From Leptospiraceae bacterium (GTDB taxonomy: Bacteria > Spirochaetota > Leptospiria > Leptospirales > Leptospiraceae), in contig JACKPA010000004.1 of assembly GCA_024233865.1 (NCBI GenBank), positions 186,001 to 250,000 of the forward strand: a stretch of 64,000 nucleotides of DNA, in the 5' to 3' direction. Below are positions 30,131-40,959 of this stretch, piece after piece (position 1 is the first letter of the stretch; every line of letters begins with the position of its first letter). Made by a program: the position numbers and the translations under genes. A model generated the notes under the pieces. The model was not told the origin of the DNA and did not search any database. It worked only from the letters and a program-made list of their open reading frames with translations.

Positions 30131-30417
30131 TTAATTCATTTTCTATTTTTGAAAATTTAAATCTTTGCAATCGGACTGTTGATTTTCAACGAATTTAGTC
30201 AAAAATACTGTTTTGTTTAGTGCTTTGTTAAGTAGAATTTTACTATACAAAATACTAAACAAAAGGCTTTATTTTAGAAAATCAACACCCTGAATAACTT
30301 ACCTATGGTATAATAAGGAAATTTATCAATATTCTGGAAAGTACCGTTTTTCTTAGACAATAGTTTTTTTGGTAGACATTAAACTTTTAACATTAAATAT
30401 TTTTATATATAACAAAT
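30131..30417. other. Non-coding stretch before the 30418 operon
   Basis: AT-rich. Contains words related by inversion (TTGATTTTC near 30180 and GAAAATCAAC near 30278; GTTTAGTGCTTT and AAATACTAAACAAAAGGC), so a large imperfect inverted repeat may exist between about 30175 and 30290. A promoter for the next operon is expected near 30300-30400. Confidence 0.4.
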
Positions 30418-30753
30418 ATGGAACATAGAGGACGAATACAGGCACAAGGAAAAAATCTTGAGGAATCAGAATCATGGTCTCAAGAATTTCCACCGACATG
30501 TGAAGATGGTTTTGAAATGTTAAAGAGATTAAAAGAGAAAATTCCAAAAAAAGAAGCAAAAATCAGAGAAAAATCATTTGAAAAAGCCAAAAAATTTATC
30601 CAAAATGCTTCTGAAACAAATGGTATTGATGCACCGTCAAGTGTAACTTTTAGAGCTGAAGGTTATATAAAAGAACGTATAGACATAGAAGTAAAAAAAG
30701 GAAGAGCTTTTATCAAAAAACAGGATCAAGAAGAAGAAGAAGACACAGAATGA
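30418..30753 (+). CDS. Hypothetical cassette protein, first of a two-gene unit
   Basis: A 111-residue, strongly charged protein starting MEHRGRIQAQGKNLEESESW, with FPPTCEDGFEMLKRLKEKIPKKE and a C-terminal acidic tail. Predicted mostly helical and cytoplasmic. No family named with confidence. Its stop overlaps the start of 30750, so the two are translationally coupled. The small coupled pair in a cassette suggests a toxin-antitoxin or effector-immunity type unit, which is inference only. Confidence 0.6.
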   Translation: MEHRGRIQAQGKNLEESESWSQEFPPTCEDGFEMLKRLKEKIPKKEAKIREKSFEKAKKFIQNASETNGIDAPSSVTFRAEGYIKERIDIEVKKGRAFIKKQDQEEEEDTE

Positions 30754-31229
30754 AAAAGTATTTATTTGAAGGTTTTTTAAAGGATAAAAAGGTGTACCAA
30801 GTATGTAAAATCTACTGGGAAATAAAGTTAGAAGAATTATTTTCTCTAAATAAAATAGAAGAATATAATCCTTATTTAAATACAAAATTTGGTGATGGAA
30901 CGGATTTTTTTAATGGAAATCCAATTGTAAATTATCGTATAAATAAATTGGGAAGGGGAATACGAATAATTCAAGAAGAACCAAATCCAGATGATCTGAA
31001 AGTTGTAGCATGGATTGATGAATTTGAGACTGACTTAAATAAAACAATAGAATTAGTTATTTCAATCCAACTTAATCCTTCTACAGAAAGAATTGCTTTC
31101 GATTTAATCAAAAAGTGGGTAATTGATGTATTTCCAAAAGATAAAATGGAAAAATTTATTGAATTAAAACTTGAACTAGGAAAATTAGAAATGGAAGAGA
31201 AAGTCAAATTGGAAGTTCAAAAAGTGTAA
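30750..31229 (+). CDS. Hypothetical cassette protein, second of a two-gene unit
   Basis: A 159-residue protein starting MKKYLFEGFLKDKKVYQVCKIYWEIKLEELF. A central part reads GDGTDFFNGNPIVNYRINKLGRGIRIIQ; the C-terminal half is a mixed strand/helix with a charged final helix. No signal peptide or known motif. It overlaps the previous gene by four bases and ends 149 bases before attC A3, with which it is co-oriented. Confidence 0.6.
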   Translation: MKKYLFEGFLKDKKVYQVCKIYWEIKLEELFSLNKIEEYNPYLNTKFGDGTDFFNGNPIVNYRINKLGRGIRIIQEEPNPDDLKVVAWIDEFETDLNKTIELVISIQLNPSTERIAFDLIKKWVIDVFPKDKMEKFIELKLELGKLEMEEKVKLEVQKV

Positions 31230-31377
31230 ATTTTAAATTAAAAAAAGTTAATACAACAATTTAGCCATTGTGTCTTAATAAAGTTCATATTGTTGGAATA
31301 TATTTTTTTCTTTAACAATAGAATTTTTAAACTTAAGTATTATCATAAGAATAAAAGGAAAATGACTATCGCACGCC

Positions 31378-31580
31378 ACATAACAAAGCATACCCGCTGC
31401 GGAAGTGAGCCAGATTTGAAGTTGCTCACATCCTTGCACCGAGAAAAGGCTTGGTTCTCCAAGCAAGTGTAGTGCCTTCGCATGATTGGAAGTCGCTCAG
31501 TCACAGCACTTGCAGTGGCAAAAGCTCATTGGCTCGGTGACATGCCGAAGCGGCACGTCGGGTATGCTCTAACGTTAAGT
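31378..31580 (+). repeat. attC-like site A3
   Basis: Left box ACATAAC, right box GTTAAGT. Arms GCATACCC/GGGTATGC, hairpin GGAAGTGAGC/GCTCACATCC, stem CACCGAG/CTCGGTG, inner stem AGCAAGTG/CACTTGC and terminal hairpin TGCCGAAGCGGCA are all present. The following cassette head GTTAAGTGCC pairs with the tail GGCACTTAAC at A4. Confidence 0.85.
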
Positions 31581-32016
31581 GCCATTGCTGGCTTAATTAT
31601 TGCGAGAATCAGATCAGATTTGTTGGATTTTGAACTGGTACATCTGGAGTGGAAAGTAAAGAAAAGCAGTATAATATAGCATAGGTTTTTATAAAAAATT
31701 GAAATCATTTGGCTATAATTTTGTAGCCTATAAACCCTTGTTTACAATTTCTTTTTTTTGGCTACTCAGTTTTGACTGGTAAGAGCTAAGCATAGACATT
31801 GGGAATAAACTTTGAGAACTCAGGCTTGAGAATAAAAAGCATCAAGAAATAGTAAATTCATGATAGCTTAAGTTGGATAGTAGGCAGAATTTAATAATAT
31901 TAGGCTTAGTTATTAGAAGCAATAGGCTTTGAAAATGTGGAATAGTGTAAGTGAGTGAAGTGAATAACGAAATAGTGACTTCGTGAGAGTTTTGGTTTGT
32001 AATGTGGAAGTTGAAT

Positions 32017-33380
32017 GGGTATGACTTATATTTAATGTTAAACTTATACATGAGTATAAGTTCCATATTGGTTGATTTTGCTCCAGAACTGTTCCCACCT
32101 ATCTGGAGTATAAATCATAGTTCTTAAATCCAAAACGACTCTAACCCATTTCGTTTCCATTTCATTCCGGATTTACAAAGTCTTTCTTTCACAATCATTT
32201 TGCAAGCGGCCTCTGTTATACCGGAGCCTATTGGCAATTTTTTATCAAGATTATTCGGATAATTCATTTTATCATGGTTATTTGTAAAATACGTAATTAC
32301 CTTTTGTAAGTCCTCACGGTCTTTCTTTGAATACTTTCCATTTTCAAAATGGGTTTTAATTGATTCCAAAATGATTTTTGCCCCACCTTCTTCATGCTTC
32401 AACTGATGACACCATTCACTTAGCTTCATTTCTTGTTCACTTTTGGTCTCATATATTATCTTAGATGCTATAGAAAGATATTCCGTTACATGGTAAAAAT
32501 CCAATGTTAAAATATCTACGTATTTTTCCAAAAAAGTCCAATTATCCTTTGCTCCATCCGCAAGACCTATATAATTCACATTCGGATACTGATTTTTTAT
32601 CTGTATTATCTCCGCATCCATTTTTTTCTTAAACAACTCTTTTCCATGCTCCGGATGACTTGCTATATAACTCGTATACAACCTATTTCCGTCTTTGTCA
32701 TGTAACCCTATTGTACCAACCATTACTTGTTTAAACTTTTCACCTAAAATATACACATTTGCTCCATCCATCCCTATACTTACAGTTGCTACCGGAACGT
32801 CTAAATGAGGAACTTTATATCCCCATTTTTCTTCTTTTGCTTCTGCTATGGCTTGAACACTTTCTGCTACATTCTGGATGTATAATAAGGGAACTTTTCG
32901 TCCATGATTTTTTTCCAAATCTCTTGCTACTGCTCTTCCATCAAGCTCTGCATATTTATCCGATACTATTTGTGCAAACTTTGGAGTAGTGGTACTGTTT
33001 ATTATTCTGGCTTGATATTCTAAGGGACAATATGTTTTCCCTCCTTCGCTGGTCTGGTATACATGTCGTTCTATTTCCGTCTTTCCATAAGGTGTTTGGT
33101 AACTCTTTGGCTCTTTACCTTTACTTGTGAATTTTACATTTCCCAGTAGCATCGGACTTCCATCCGTATCAAATCTTTCCAATGCTTTGCCTGTTGCTAA
33201 GCATCCAGCTTCATTCAAGGATGATTGAATTATATTCTCTGTCTCTAACATCGAATTTGTTAATTTTATTTCTATCTCTATATAAACTTTATCTTTATCA
33301 CACTTTAGTATTTTTGCTGCCATACCATTATTTTTGGCATCTTTACCTATTTACTTTAACATTATTTCTTAGTCATACCC
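32017..33380 (-). mobile_element. ISKra4-like element b, copy 2 (1364 bp)
   Basis: Complete ends, with an exact 8-bp duplication AGTTGAAT (32009-32016 and 33381-33388). Confidence 0.95.
32044..33323 (-). pseudogene. ISKra4-family transposase b, C-terminal frameshift
   Basis: Loses one C in the run near 32146, so the last residues read NGLESFWI and stop at 32124 (399 residues instead of 426). The same lesion is present in the copy at 57379. The DDE core is intact, so partial activity cannot be excluded. Confidence 0.85.
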
Positions 33381-33795
33381 AGTTGAATCATTAGGAAAAA
33401 GTATAGAGAACTTAGGCTTTAGAAATGTAAGTCCTAAAGCAATAATTTTCTGTAAAAAATTAAAACCATAAGGCTCAAATTTTATAACCTATAAACCCGT
33501 AAAATTTTACAATTTCTTTTGCTTAACTAATTAAATTGGCGATATTTGGGTAAAGAGGATAAAAAATAAATCCATGTGAGTTTTAGTTATCAAGAAGCAA
33601 AATTAAGAAAAGGGAAAGTATAGAGAAATAAGCCTTGGCTAAATGGATTAAATATTGAAACGAGTTTGAAAAAATTGTTAAGAAATAGAAATTATTTTTG
33701 AAAAGCAATAATAAAATATTTGACAAAATTGAAATAAGGCAAGCAATGTGTAAAATAGAATAGTAGGGGAGTTGTTGTTGCACAAATGCAACGGC

Positions 33796-34002
33796 ACTTA
33801 ACAAAAGCATACCCACTGCGGAAGCAAGCTAGATTATGAAGCTGCTTGCTTCCTTGCACCGAGAAAGGCTTGGAACTCCAAGCAAGTGCAGTGCCTTCGT
33901 GTTGTTATGGAAGTTCACTCAGTCACAGCACTTGCATTGGCAAAAGTTCCATGGCTCGGTGACATGCCGAAGCGGCACGTCGGGTATGCTCTAACGTTAA
34001 GT
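33796..34002 (+). repeat. attC-like site A4
   Basis: Left box ACTTAAC, right box GTTAAGT. Variable hairpin GGAAGCAAGC/GCTTGCTTCC pairs fully. Other stems as in A3. The next head (GTTAAGTGCCATTGCTGGCT) is the same as that next to A1, and an IS1182-like element follows 41 bases later in both places. Confidence 0.85.
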
Positions 34003-35510
34003 GCCATTGCTGGCTTAGCTATGCGAACAAGTCTATGGCGTCACTGCAAAAAGGTATAACAAGAAATAACAAGAAAAAGTTGAAATAAATCTTCAATCCT
34101 GTAAATGTGACATAAGGGGATAGCTATGTTTCGAAAAAACCAGAAACACCTACAACAGAAATTTTTCAATCCAGAAAGTAACATGAACTCAACACTTCGA
34201 GGCTTTCTAAAAAAGCATTGGTCAGCATATTTTTACGAAAACATATTTCTCAATATAGATGAAGAAGTATTTGCTCCCCTGTACAGTAACAATATGAGTC
34301 GTCCCAATGTTCCAGTAAACATACTATTCTCCTTAGAAATATTAAAAGAAATGCACAATCTAACAGACCTTCAACTATATGAGAACTATTTATTGAATTA
34401 TGCATATCAAAGAGCGTTTGGAATCCAAGATATAAACGAATATACCTTTTGCATAAGAACACTTTATAACTTTCGTGCTACAGTAGCAAAATATGAATAT
34501 GAAAACAATGTAGACTTCTTTGAAACAGTGTTCAAAGACCATCGTGATATTATTATTAAGGAAATGGGAATTCACACAGATTTACAGAGATGTGACTCTA
34601 CTCAAATAAGGGCAAACATCAAAAGGATGAGTCGTTTTACATTGTTCCATAAGACCTTAAGTAATTTATTGATAGAAATAAAGAAGTATGAACCAAATTG
34701 TATTTCCAAAGAATTGCATTCCTTAATAGAAACCAATGAAGATGGTGAATACCATCGTTTAAGAAAGCATGAGATAGAAGAGAAGTTAAAATATTTATCA
34801 GAGCAGTTATACATTCATGTTACAAGATGGAAAGATGATAAAAGAATTAATGCTACTTCATCCTACAAAAATGCGAAAAGATTATTAGCAGAACAGTGCA
34901 TTGTAAAACAAGAAAAGGTAGAGATATTAACTCCAAATGAAATCAAATCTGGTTCAATGCAGAATCCATCAGACCCAGACGCGACTTACCGAACCAAGAA
35001 TGAAGAAAAACATTTTGGTTATGTATGTCACAGTTCAGAGACCTGCTCTGAAAAGAACGCATTTCAAGTAATAACGGACGTTGTAGTAGAAAAGAATATA
35101 GTAGATGATAGTGATTTATTGGAAGAAAGTCTGGAAGATTTGAAAGAAGAGACAGGTTTGGAGACGATGATAACGGACGGAGGGTATCCATCCGAAGGGG
35201 TAAGAGAAACAGCTAATAAATTCGATGTAAATATTGTATCCACAAATGTTCGTGGAAAGAGCCCAGAAGAAGGGAATTTGAATAGCAATGATTTTGAATA
35301 TGATGAATCAGGTCTAATAGAATCTTGTCCAATGGGCGAGCGACCAACAAGTCAAAAATTGAAAGATGGTGATTTGGTAGCAAACTTCGATTTTAAAATT
35401 TGTGCGAATTGTCCCTTGGGTAAAGATTGTATAGCATTATCAAAAAATCAATCACGTTTAGTAGTAGATGAAAACCGAAGATGGTTGGATAATAGAGAGG
35501 ATAATTATTA

Positions 35511-36880
35511 CTAATTCTAACGGATTCTGTGCGTAACCCATTTATATAAAAAAAATGTTGAAAATGCGCCCCTCAATAATAAATTATTATTTTAACCACA
35601 AAATATTAAAAATAAAGAGGGACACATGGAAAAGAATAAAAAAGGTGCAAAATCTATTTGTCTACCATTTTCTGATAAATCAAATTATAAATCTATTTTT
35701 TTTGATAATGAAAAATTGAGAACATTTATAAATAATCTTTACAATTTACATCCGGAATTATTTCCAAAGGATTTTGAAAGAGGTTTTATTTTTAGAGGTT
35801 CAACAGAATGTTCAAAAAAGCAGAATAGTTTTCAAATGAGACGAATAGAATTGAAAGCAAGTGAAGAAGTTTATCAAATCCGTCCATCGTTTATGATGCC
35901 ATACATGGTAGCTTACACAAATGATATTGAAAAAGCTGTATACCTGATGCGTTTTGGTGTTCCATTTTATGCTTTAACTTATGTTTTTGGTCATAATGAT
36001 ATGTATTGGTACAGAATCCATAATTCATTTGGTCGAAACCCAATAGTAGGAACTACGGTAAAAAGTCCGGAAAAGTTACCAGTGCATACTTTAGCAGATG
36101 AAAAGCATACTTGGCTTAAAAAGACTAAAGTATTTATTGCTACAATTGTTGGAAAAGGCTGTATATTGGGAGCAGAAGTAGTAAAGAGTGCTAGTGAAAT
36201 TGATTTGACTGAAGGTTATTCTATCTTCAAAGAAGAAGCACAAAATCTAAAACCGGATTACGAACCAACAACATTCAACACTGATGGTTGGGGAGGAACA
36301 AAGAAAGCATTGAAGTCTTTGTTTCCAGATACAACCTTAATACAATGTTTTTTACATTCCTTTATAAAGATTCGTGACCGTTGTAAAAGTGCAAAAGATG
36401 TTTTATCAATTATTCGAGAGAAAGTATGGGATTTATATCATGCAGAAACAACTGCTCAATTTTCACAAAGATTAAGGCATCTAAAAAAATGGGCACAAGA
36501 TAATGTTCCGGTAGAAGCAGCAAAAGAAAAATTACTTGAACTTTGTGACAAAGGTAATCTTTTTAAGATAGCATATAAATTCAAGGGTTGCCATAGAACT
36601 AGTAATGCCTTGGATAGACTTATGAATTATCAAGATAGAATACTTTATGGAATGAAATATTTTCATCGAACAATTGAAAGTGCAAAATTGTATTCAAGAG
36701 CTATGGCTTTGTTATGGAATTTTCATCCTTATTCATCAAGATTGAAATATAAAGGAAATAGAATTTCTCCTTTTGCTGATTTGAATGGTTTTATTTACCA
36801 TGAAAATTGGTTGCATAATATGCTCGTTGCTTCTTCACTTGGAGGGTTTAGATAGCTCGCACAGAAAAAGGTAGAATTAG
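35511..36880 (+). mobile_element. IS-A copy 4 (1370 bp)
   Basis: Complete, with an exact 8-bp duplication AATTATTA (35503-35510 and 36881-36888). The six bases next to its left end (TTATTA) equal the spacer between the tandem copies at 3452-6195 read in the same orientation. Confidence 0.95.
35626..36855 (+). CDS. IS-A transposase, intact (409 aa)
   Basis: Same protein as 23882-25111, including the ADEKHTW and NTDGWGGTKKAL segments. A GAGGG site precedes the ATG. With the copy at 23882 it is a possible source of active transposase for the defective copies. Confidence 0.8.
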   Translation: MEKNKKGAKSICLPFSDKSNYKSIFFDNEKLRTFINNLYNLHPELFPKDFERGFIFRGSTECSKKQNSFQMRRIELKASEEVYQIRPSFMMPYMVAYTNDIEKAVYLMRFGVPFYALTYVFGHNDMYWYRIHNSFGRNPIVGTTVKSPEKLPVHTLADEKHTWLKKTKVFIATIVGKGCILGAEVVKSASEIDLTEGYSIFKEEAQNLKPDYEPTTFNTDGWGGTKKALKSLFPDTTLIQCFLHSFIKIRDRCKSAKDVLSIIREKVWDLYHAETTAQFSQRLRHLKKWAQDNVPVEAAKEKLLELCDKGNLFKIAYKFKGCHRTSNALDRLMNYQDRILYGMKYFHRTIESAKLYSRAMALLWNFHPYSSRLKYKGNRISPFADLNGFIYHENWLHNMLVASSLGGFR

Positions 36881-37202
36881 AATTATTACACCCCGGAATA
36901 TCAAGAATTGTGTAATCTCCGTCCAGCAGTGGAAGGTCTGATGGAGAAGTTAAAACCTATGTGGAAAAATGGGCGAACACGTTTTCGAGGATTAAAAAAG
37001 GTGCGAAATAGGATGGTTTTAAGGGGAATTGGGTTGAATTTTAGACGATATAGCAGTTGGAAACTGATCCAACTATATAAAAATCTGTCAAAATCTTTCT
37101 CGAAATTTATTTTTGAAATATCTTGCCATTTCAGGGTCGAAAATCACTTTGCCTTTTTGCGGTGACGTCGTCTATAAAAATAAATATTTATTTTTACTAT
37201 AT

Positions 37203-38919
37203 CCTATGTTCCGCTAGTATGCAGATCAAAATCTGTGTCAATAATCTCAGAAATGCCATATATTTTCAATGCGAATTCACCAAAGATTTTAATTATTCGA
37301 ATCTTAAAAGGATTAAGAGTATTGCTAAAAGCAACGTTACCATTTCCCAAGTCTTGCTTAACAAGTATCGTATCGCTCATCGCTTGGCATATCCACCTAA
37401 GTGTAGGATTTTTAATTTCCTTCTTAACCTGATTAGGTAGGGTTTCGTTATTTTGTTTCAATCTTTCTCTCATAAAATGTTGACCATAGTTATAGACCAA
37501 TAACAGCGTTGCCATTATCATACTTAATGCTACAATACGAGTGTCCTTTTTCAAAAATATTCTTTTGTTCAAATACCAAGGGTCTTTTAGAAAACGAAAT
37601 CCCATTTCGGGTTTCTGCTGCTCTTTGTATTCATACAACAAATCCCAATCGGAAAAATCGTTTAATACGTTACTTGCTACTATAAATCTACCTTTCTTGT
37701 TCAACTCTCTTTGAATGCTTAAATTATTTTCTTCTATTTTTAAACAAACATTATACTTGTTCTTTCCTTTCAGTTCACTTGAACCAATTTTGATATTATG
37801 ATATTTCAACACTTGATTTTTGTCTTTTAGTATGTTCTCCACTTCAGAAACAGATTCATAATTTCTCTTCTCGAGTTTGCTAACACACTTTTCTGCTACC
37901 TCTAAATCTTTTTGAACTTTCTTGAATAACGTCGCTTCTTCTTTTTCATAAGCTTCTTGTGAATAAACCAATACCCATCTTTGATTAATTCCAGCATATT
38001 TACTACCATATTCGCATATTTTATATCCTTCTTGTTCTTTACTCCATGAAATCAGATTATCTGATAATTCTAAAAGTTCTCTCGCTGAATTTATTGTTTC
38101 CGGAACACGACTTATCCAATTAACATTCTTTATTGACAAAAGATTTGAAGCACTATATAAGGCAGAATCAAACACATACGTCATTTCATCAACACTCTTG
38201 AATTGATTTTTGTATTGTTCTATTTCTTTAATCATTTCCGTAAACGTTTTCTTCTCGCTACTGTTCCCATCATGTGCTTCTACCCAATAAGGGATATTGC
38301 CTCGAGAAGTCATCACTAATGATAACATAATTTGTTTCAGATCCGGACGATGATCTTTTGAATAACCATAAGTTATTTTAACTCCCTCACCACTTCCATT
38401 ATATTCACCTTCCACTTTAAAACTAGTTCCGTCTCCATGTGATACTTTTCCCAATAGTTGTTTTTCCATCACAATCTCTAGTGCTATTTCACTAAACAGT
38501 TTCGTCGCACCGTATTCATATATGTCATCCAAACAATCTCCTATAGCGTCATCATTCAAGTGTTCCGCTTTTATTCCAGAACCAATAAGTTTTTCTACCG
38601 GTTTATTCCGAAAAAATTCTGATACCAAATAAACTCTATGGTTTGAAAATCCTAATCCATTCAATATCAAAGCAGATACTATTTGACCAGGGGTGACAAT
38701 TTGGGATGGATGATTTTGGTTCAACCTCGCGTCTACTCGTTCTGTTAACTTTAAATTTTGGCATATACTTGATATTATACCTAGGTGCTCTATAACTTCT
38801 ATTTGAATATTCTGATTTATGTTTTGCATAAATTTGAAAATATGATTTTTTACTTATATTTGTAAAATTTATTCTGTAATAATCTCTCGTTTTTTATTTG
38901 AACACTAGCGGAATATGGG
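37203..38919 (-). mobile_element. IS1634-like element, copy 1 (1717 bp)
   Basis: Ends CCTATGTTCCGCTAGT and the complement of CCCATATTCCGCTAGT. Flanks (CTATAT and TTAGAA) do not match. It lies at the point where attC orientation switches from plus (A4) to minus (A5). Confidence 0.85.
37204..38829 (-). CDS. IS1634-family transposase
   Basis: 541 residues, identical to 59184-60809. The N-terminal IEVIEHLGIISSICQNLKLTERVDARL, then GQIVSALILNGLGFSNHRVYLV, then HGDGTSFKVEGEYNG, and the C-terminal EMGFRFLKDPWYLNKRIFLKKDTRIVALSMIMATLLLVYNYGQ are typical of IS1634 (IS4 superfamily; E in the FRFLKDP block). The stop codon lies within the terminal repeat. Confidence 0.9.
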   Translation of the reverse strand: MQNINQNIQIEVIEHLGIISSICQNLKLTERVDARLNQNHPSQIVTPGQIVSALILNGLGFSNHRVYLVSEFFRNKPVEKLIGSGIKAEHLNDDAIGDCLDDIYEYGATKLFSEIALEIVMEKQLLGKVSHGDGTSFKVEGEYNGSGEGVKITYGYSKDHRPDLKQIMLSLVMTSRGNIPYWVEAHDGNSSEKKTFTEMIKEIEQYKNQFKSVDEMTYVFDSALYSASNLLSIKNVNWISRVPETINSARELLELSDNLISWSKEQEGYKICEYGSKYAGINQRWVLVYSQEAYEKEEATLFKKVQKDLEVAEKCVSKLEKRNYESVSEVENILKDKNQVLKYHNIKIGSSELKGKNKYNVCLKIEENNLSIQRELNKKGRFIVASNVLNDFSDWDLLYEYKEQQKPEMGFRFLKDPWYLNKRIFLKKDTRIVALSMIMATLLLVYNYGQHFMRERLKQNNETLPNQVKKEIKNPTLRWICQAMSDTILVKQDLGNGNVAFSNTLNPFKIRIIKIFGEFALKIYGISEIIDTDFDLHTSGT

Positions 38920-39061
38920 TTAGAATTAATTTCTACACTTTTTACCCATTCTATCATATATTAATCTCCTACTATTTTTTATTAAATAATTTCAAAAGCA
39001 ATACCACAAAGCGATATGTCTTACTTAAACCAGTAACTATATTTAAGCTTTGCATTTTGCC

Positions 39062-39261
39062 GTCTAACGTTAGGCATACCCGAAGCGAACGAAGTGAGTT
39101 TCACCGAGCAAATAAGCCCATTCCACTGCAAGTGCTGTGACTGAGTGACTTCCGATCGAACGAAGGCACTGCACTTGCTTGGAGTTCCAAGCCTATCTCG
39201 GTGCAAGGAAGTGAGAACTTACAATTCAACTCACTTCCGCAGTGGGTATGCTTTGTTGTGC
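39062..39261 (-). repeat. attC-like site A5 (reverse orientation)
   Basis: On the minus strand: left box GCACAAC, right box GTTAGAC preceded by GGGTATGCC. The terminal hairpin region differs from the consensus (it reads GAAACTCACTTCGTTCGCTTCG on the minus side), while the inner hairpin, central stem and CAAGCAAGTGCAGTGCC are conserved. Confidence 0.8.
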
Positions 39262-40043
39262 GACGTTTTATTTCCTTCATTATTTCCTATCGTCATAACT
39301 TAGCCATTTCTTTCATAAATAATTTTATTCTCGCACTTTTTGCAATAATTCTTTTGGGCTTTAGCTTACTTTCTACTCCTAATTTATCAGTTAAAGCCAT
39401 CCCCTTTCCTGTTATTATCAACTTTTTGCCTTCTATTCTAGAACCCTTAATTTATCAGGCAGTTTACCACTAGGACTTGCTACCAATAAGGTCCATAACT
39501 TTGCTTTTCATTACTTTCTACTCCGGATTTACCAGTTCAAGCATAATTCCATTCCTTCCATAATTTCAGCTACTAGCTTCTATGCCTAAGTAGTTAAAAA
39601 AAAGAAATTGTAAATAAGGGTTTATAGGCTACAAAATTATAGCCAAATAATTTTAATTTTTTACAAAAACTTATGCTGTATTACTTATGCCCATAACTTT
39701 GCTTTTCGTTACTTTCTACTCCGGATGTACCAACTCAAGTACCACTTTTTCCACTCCAAAATATCAGCTATCAACTTCTATCTCTATTACTTTATTCTAA
39801 AACTATTCGGTGGCTTTACCGCTAAGACTCGCTACCAAATTATGTTCATAGTATTGCTTAATATTACTTTCTACTCCAGATGTACCAGTTCAAGTCACTT
39901 TTTTAGCCTAATTCTATAACGCCATGCCTAATCTCAAAGTCTGTACATCATTTAGGCTTTAGCTTACTTTCCACTCCTTTCGCAACAATTAAAAATTCAA
40001 CAAAACAAATCTGATTCTCGAAATCATTAAGCCAGAAATGTCG
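39262..40043 (-). other. ORF-less cassette (A6 to A5), intact, reverse orientation
   Basis: Head GTTGTGCGAC (next to A6) and tail GTCGCACAAC (in A5) are exact reverse complements. No convincing gene. At least five degenerate copies of the minus-strand repeat CTTGAACTGGTACATCTGG...GAAAGTAA lie around 39369, 39515, 39715, 39870 and 39965. Two short spans (39590-39660) match the GTAGCCTATAAACCC block of the cassette at 31575. Confidence 0.75.
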
Positions 40044-40247
40044 CACAACGTTAGAGCATACCCGACGTACCGCTTCGGCATGTCACCGAGCCAAAGAGCT
40101 TTTACCACTGCAAGTGCTGTGACTGAAGAACTTCAAACGCAACTGAAGGCACAACACTTGCTTGGGAGAACCAAGGTTCTCTCGGTGCAAGGAAACAAGC
40201 AACTTCCTAATTTGGCTTGTTTCCGCAGCGTGTATGCTTAGTTATGC
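40043..40247 (-). repeat. attC-like site A6 (reverse orientation)
   Basis: On the minus strand: left box GCATAAC, right box GTTGTGC. Variable hairpin GGAAACAAGC/GCTTGTTTCC pairs fully, a compensated variant. The central and terminal stems are conserved. The genes at 40295-40812 end just before it in the same orientation. Confidence 0.85.
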
Positions 40248-40294
40248 AATCGTTTTCATGGGGAAAAATACTAGTTTTATCCAATTTCATATTT

Positions 40295-40510
40295 TTAAGC
40301 TGCTGGTTGCAAAAATAAACTCAACGGATTTGTTTCTAGATTGCTTAAATTTTGTATGGAAAAACCAATTACATTCCCATCCTTATCTACTTTTTTCATT
40401 ATAAAGTCATTATCTGTTTCCATAAAAAAACCTTCTTTTATTTCAAAGAGAATTTCTATATAATCAGCTTCTTTATCAAAGTAGACTTTTACTTTTCTAC
40501 TTTTATCCAT
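40295..40510 (-). CDS. DUF2283 family protein, probable antitoxin
   Basis: A 71-residue protein with the DUF2283 pattern: KVYFDKEADYIEILF followed by a strand and GNVIGFSIQNLSNL. Proteins of this family are small beta-rich proteins often encoded beside short nuclease-like or unknown genes. It overlaps the upstream gene by about 20 bases, so the two are coupled. Antitoxin role is inferred from the arrangement. It is the gene nearest to attC A6. Confidence 0.75.
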   Translation of the reverse strand: MDKSRKVKVYFDKEADYIEILFEIKEGFFMETDNDFIMKKVDKDGNVIGFSIQNLSNLETNPLSLFLQPAA

Positions 40511-40812
40511 TTTGAATCTCCTTTTTTCTTTTTATCTGTGTAATATGCTGTAATTATAAAATAGTCGGTTATTAAATTTTTGACAGCGACACATAAATAT
40601 TTTGCTCCAACTATTGAGGTTTGAAAAAATTTATAAAACAATTCTACGGTTTTATCAGACCTTGAAAATTTAACTTCTTCTGGTTCTTGTAAGGTATTAA
40701 TAATCAAGTCTTCAGAATCCTTCATTTCTGGATGATCTTCTTCAAGATGTTTTTTTCTTTCGTCTGTGAATCTGACCTTTCTTCCAAAAATATCTTCAAT
40801 TTCTCTATGCAT
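40489..40812 (-). CDS. Small protein paired with DUF2283, possible toxin (PBECR-like)
   Basis: A 107-residue protein: GRKVRFTDERKKHLEEDHPEM, then IINTLQEPEEVKFSRSDKTVELFYKFF and KYLCVAVKNLITDYFIITAYYTDKKKKGDSKW. The layout (RxTxER..H....HPE, then EPD-like loop, then YLxVxVK and TAY) resembles nuclease-like folds of the barnase/EndoU/colicin/RelE group often found with DUF2283. Assignment is by pattern, not by search. It is first in a two-gene cassette. Confidence 0.65.
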   Translation of the reverse strand: MHREIEDIFGRKVRFTDERKKHLEEDHPEMKDSEDLIINTLQEPEEVKFSRSDKTVELFYKFFQTSIVGAKYLCVAVKNLITDYFIITAYYTDKKKKGDSKWIKVEK

Positions 40813-40959
40813 TATTTTTCTCTATGTTTTAAATTTTTTTTATGAAATTTCCTTCATTGTCAAAACTACTAGTTTTTTCATACCCTGCCAAATTCCAAAG
40901 AAAATTAAACAAAGGTAATAATTTTTGAAAAACATTTTGACTATAATTCTTCTATGAGA

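Larger units (their letters stand above)
31575..33802 (+). other. ORF-less cassette (A3 to A4) interrupted by ISKra4-like b
   Basis: Without the IS the cassette body is about 850 bases and holds no convincing gene. It starts with the shared head ATTGCTGGCTTAATTATTGC and contains TTGAACTGGTACATCTGG at 31631, the repeat found several times in the related cassettes at 39262 and 45789. A second shared part reads TTTGTAGCCTATAAACCC near 31719 and again as TAACCTATAAACCC near 33485. Confidence 0.7.
34126..37165 (+). pseudogene. IS1182-family transposase interrupted by IS-A
   Basis: Two in-frame parts (34126-35510 and 36889-37165) that restore the 553-residue protein when IS-A and one copy of the 8-bp duplication AATTATTA are removed. 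Interrupted after residue 461. Confidence 0.95.
34037..37169 (+). mobile_element. IS1182-like element, copy 3, split by IS-A
   Basis: Ends GGCGTCACTGC and GCGGTGACGTC with a 6-bp target duplication GTCTAT (34031-34036 and 37170-37175). Without the inner IS-A and its duplication it is 1755 bp, as copy 1. Confidence 0.95.
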
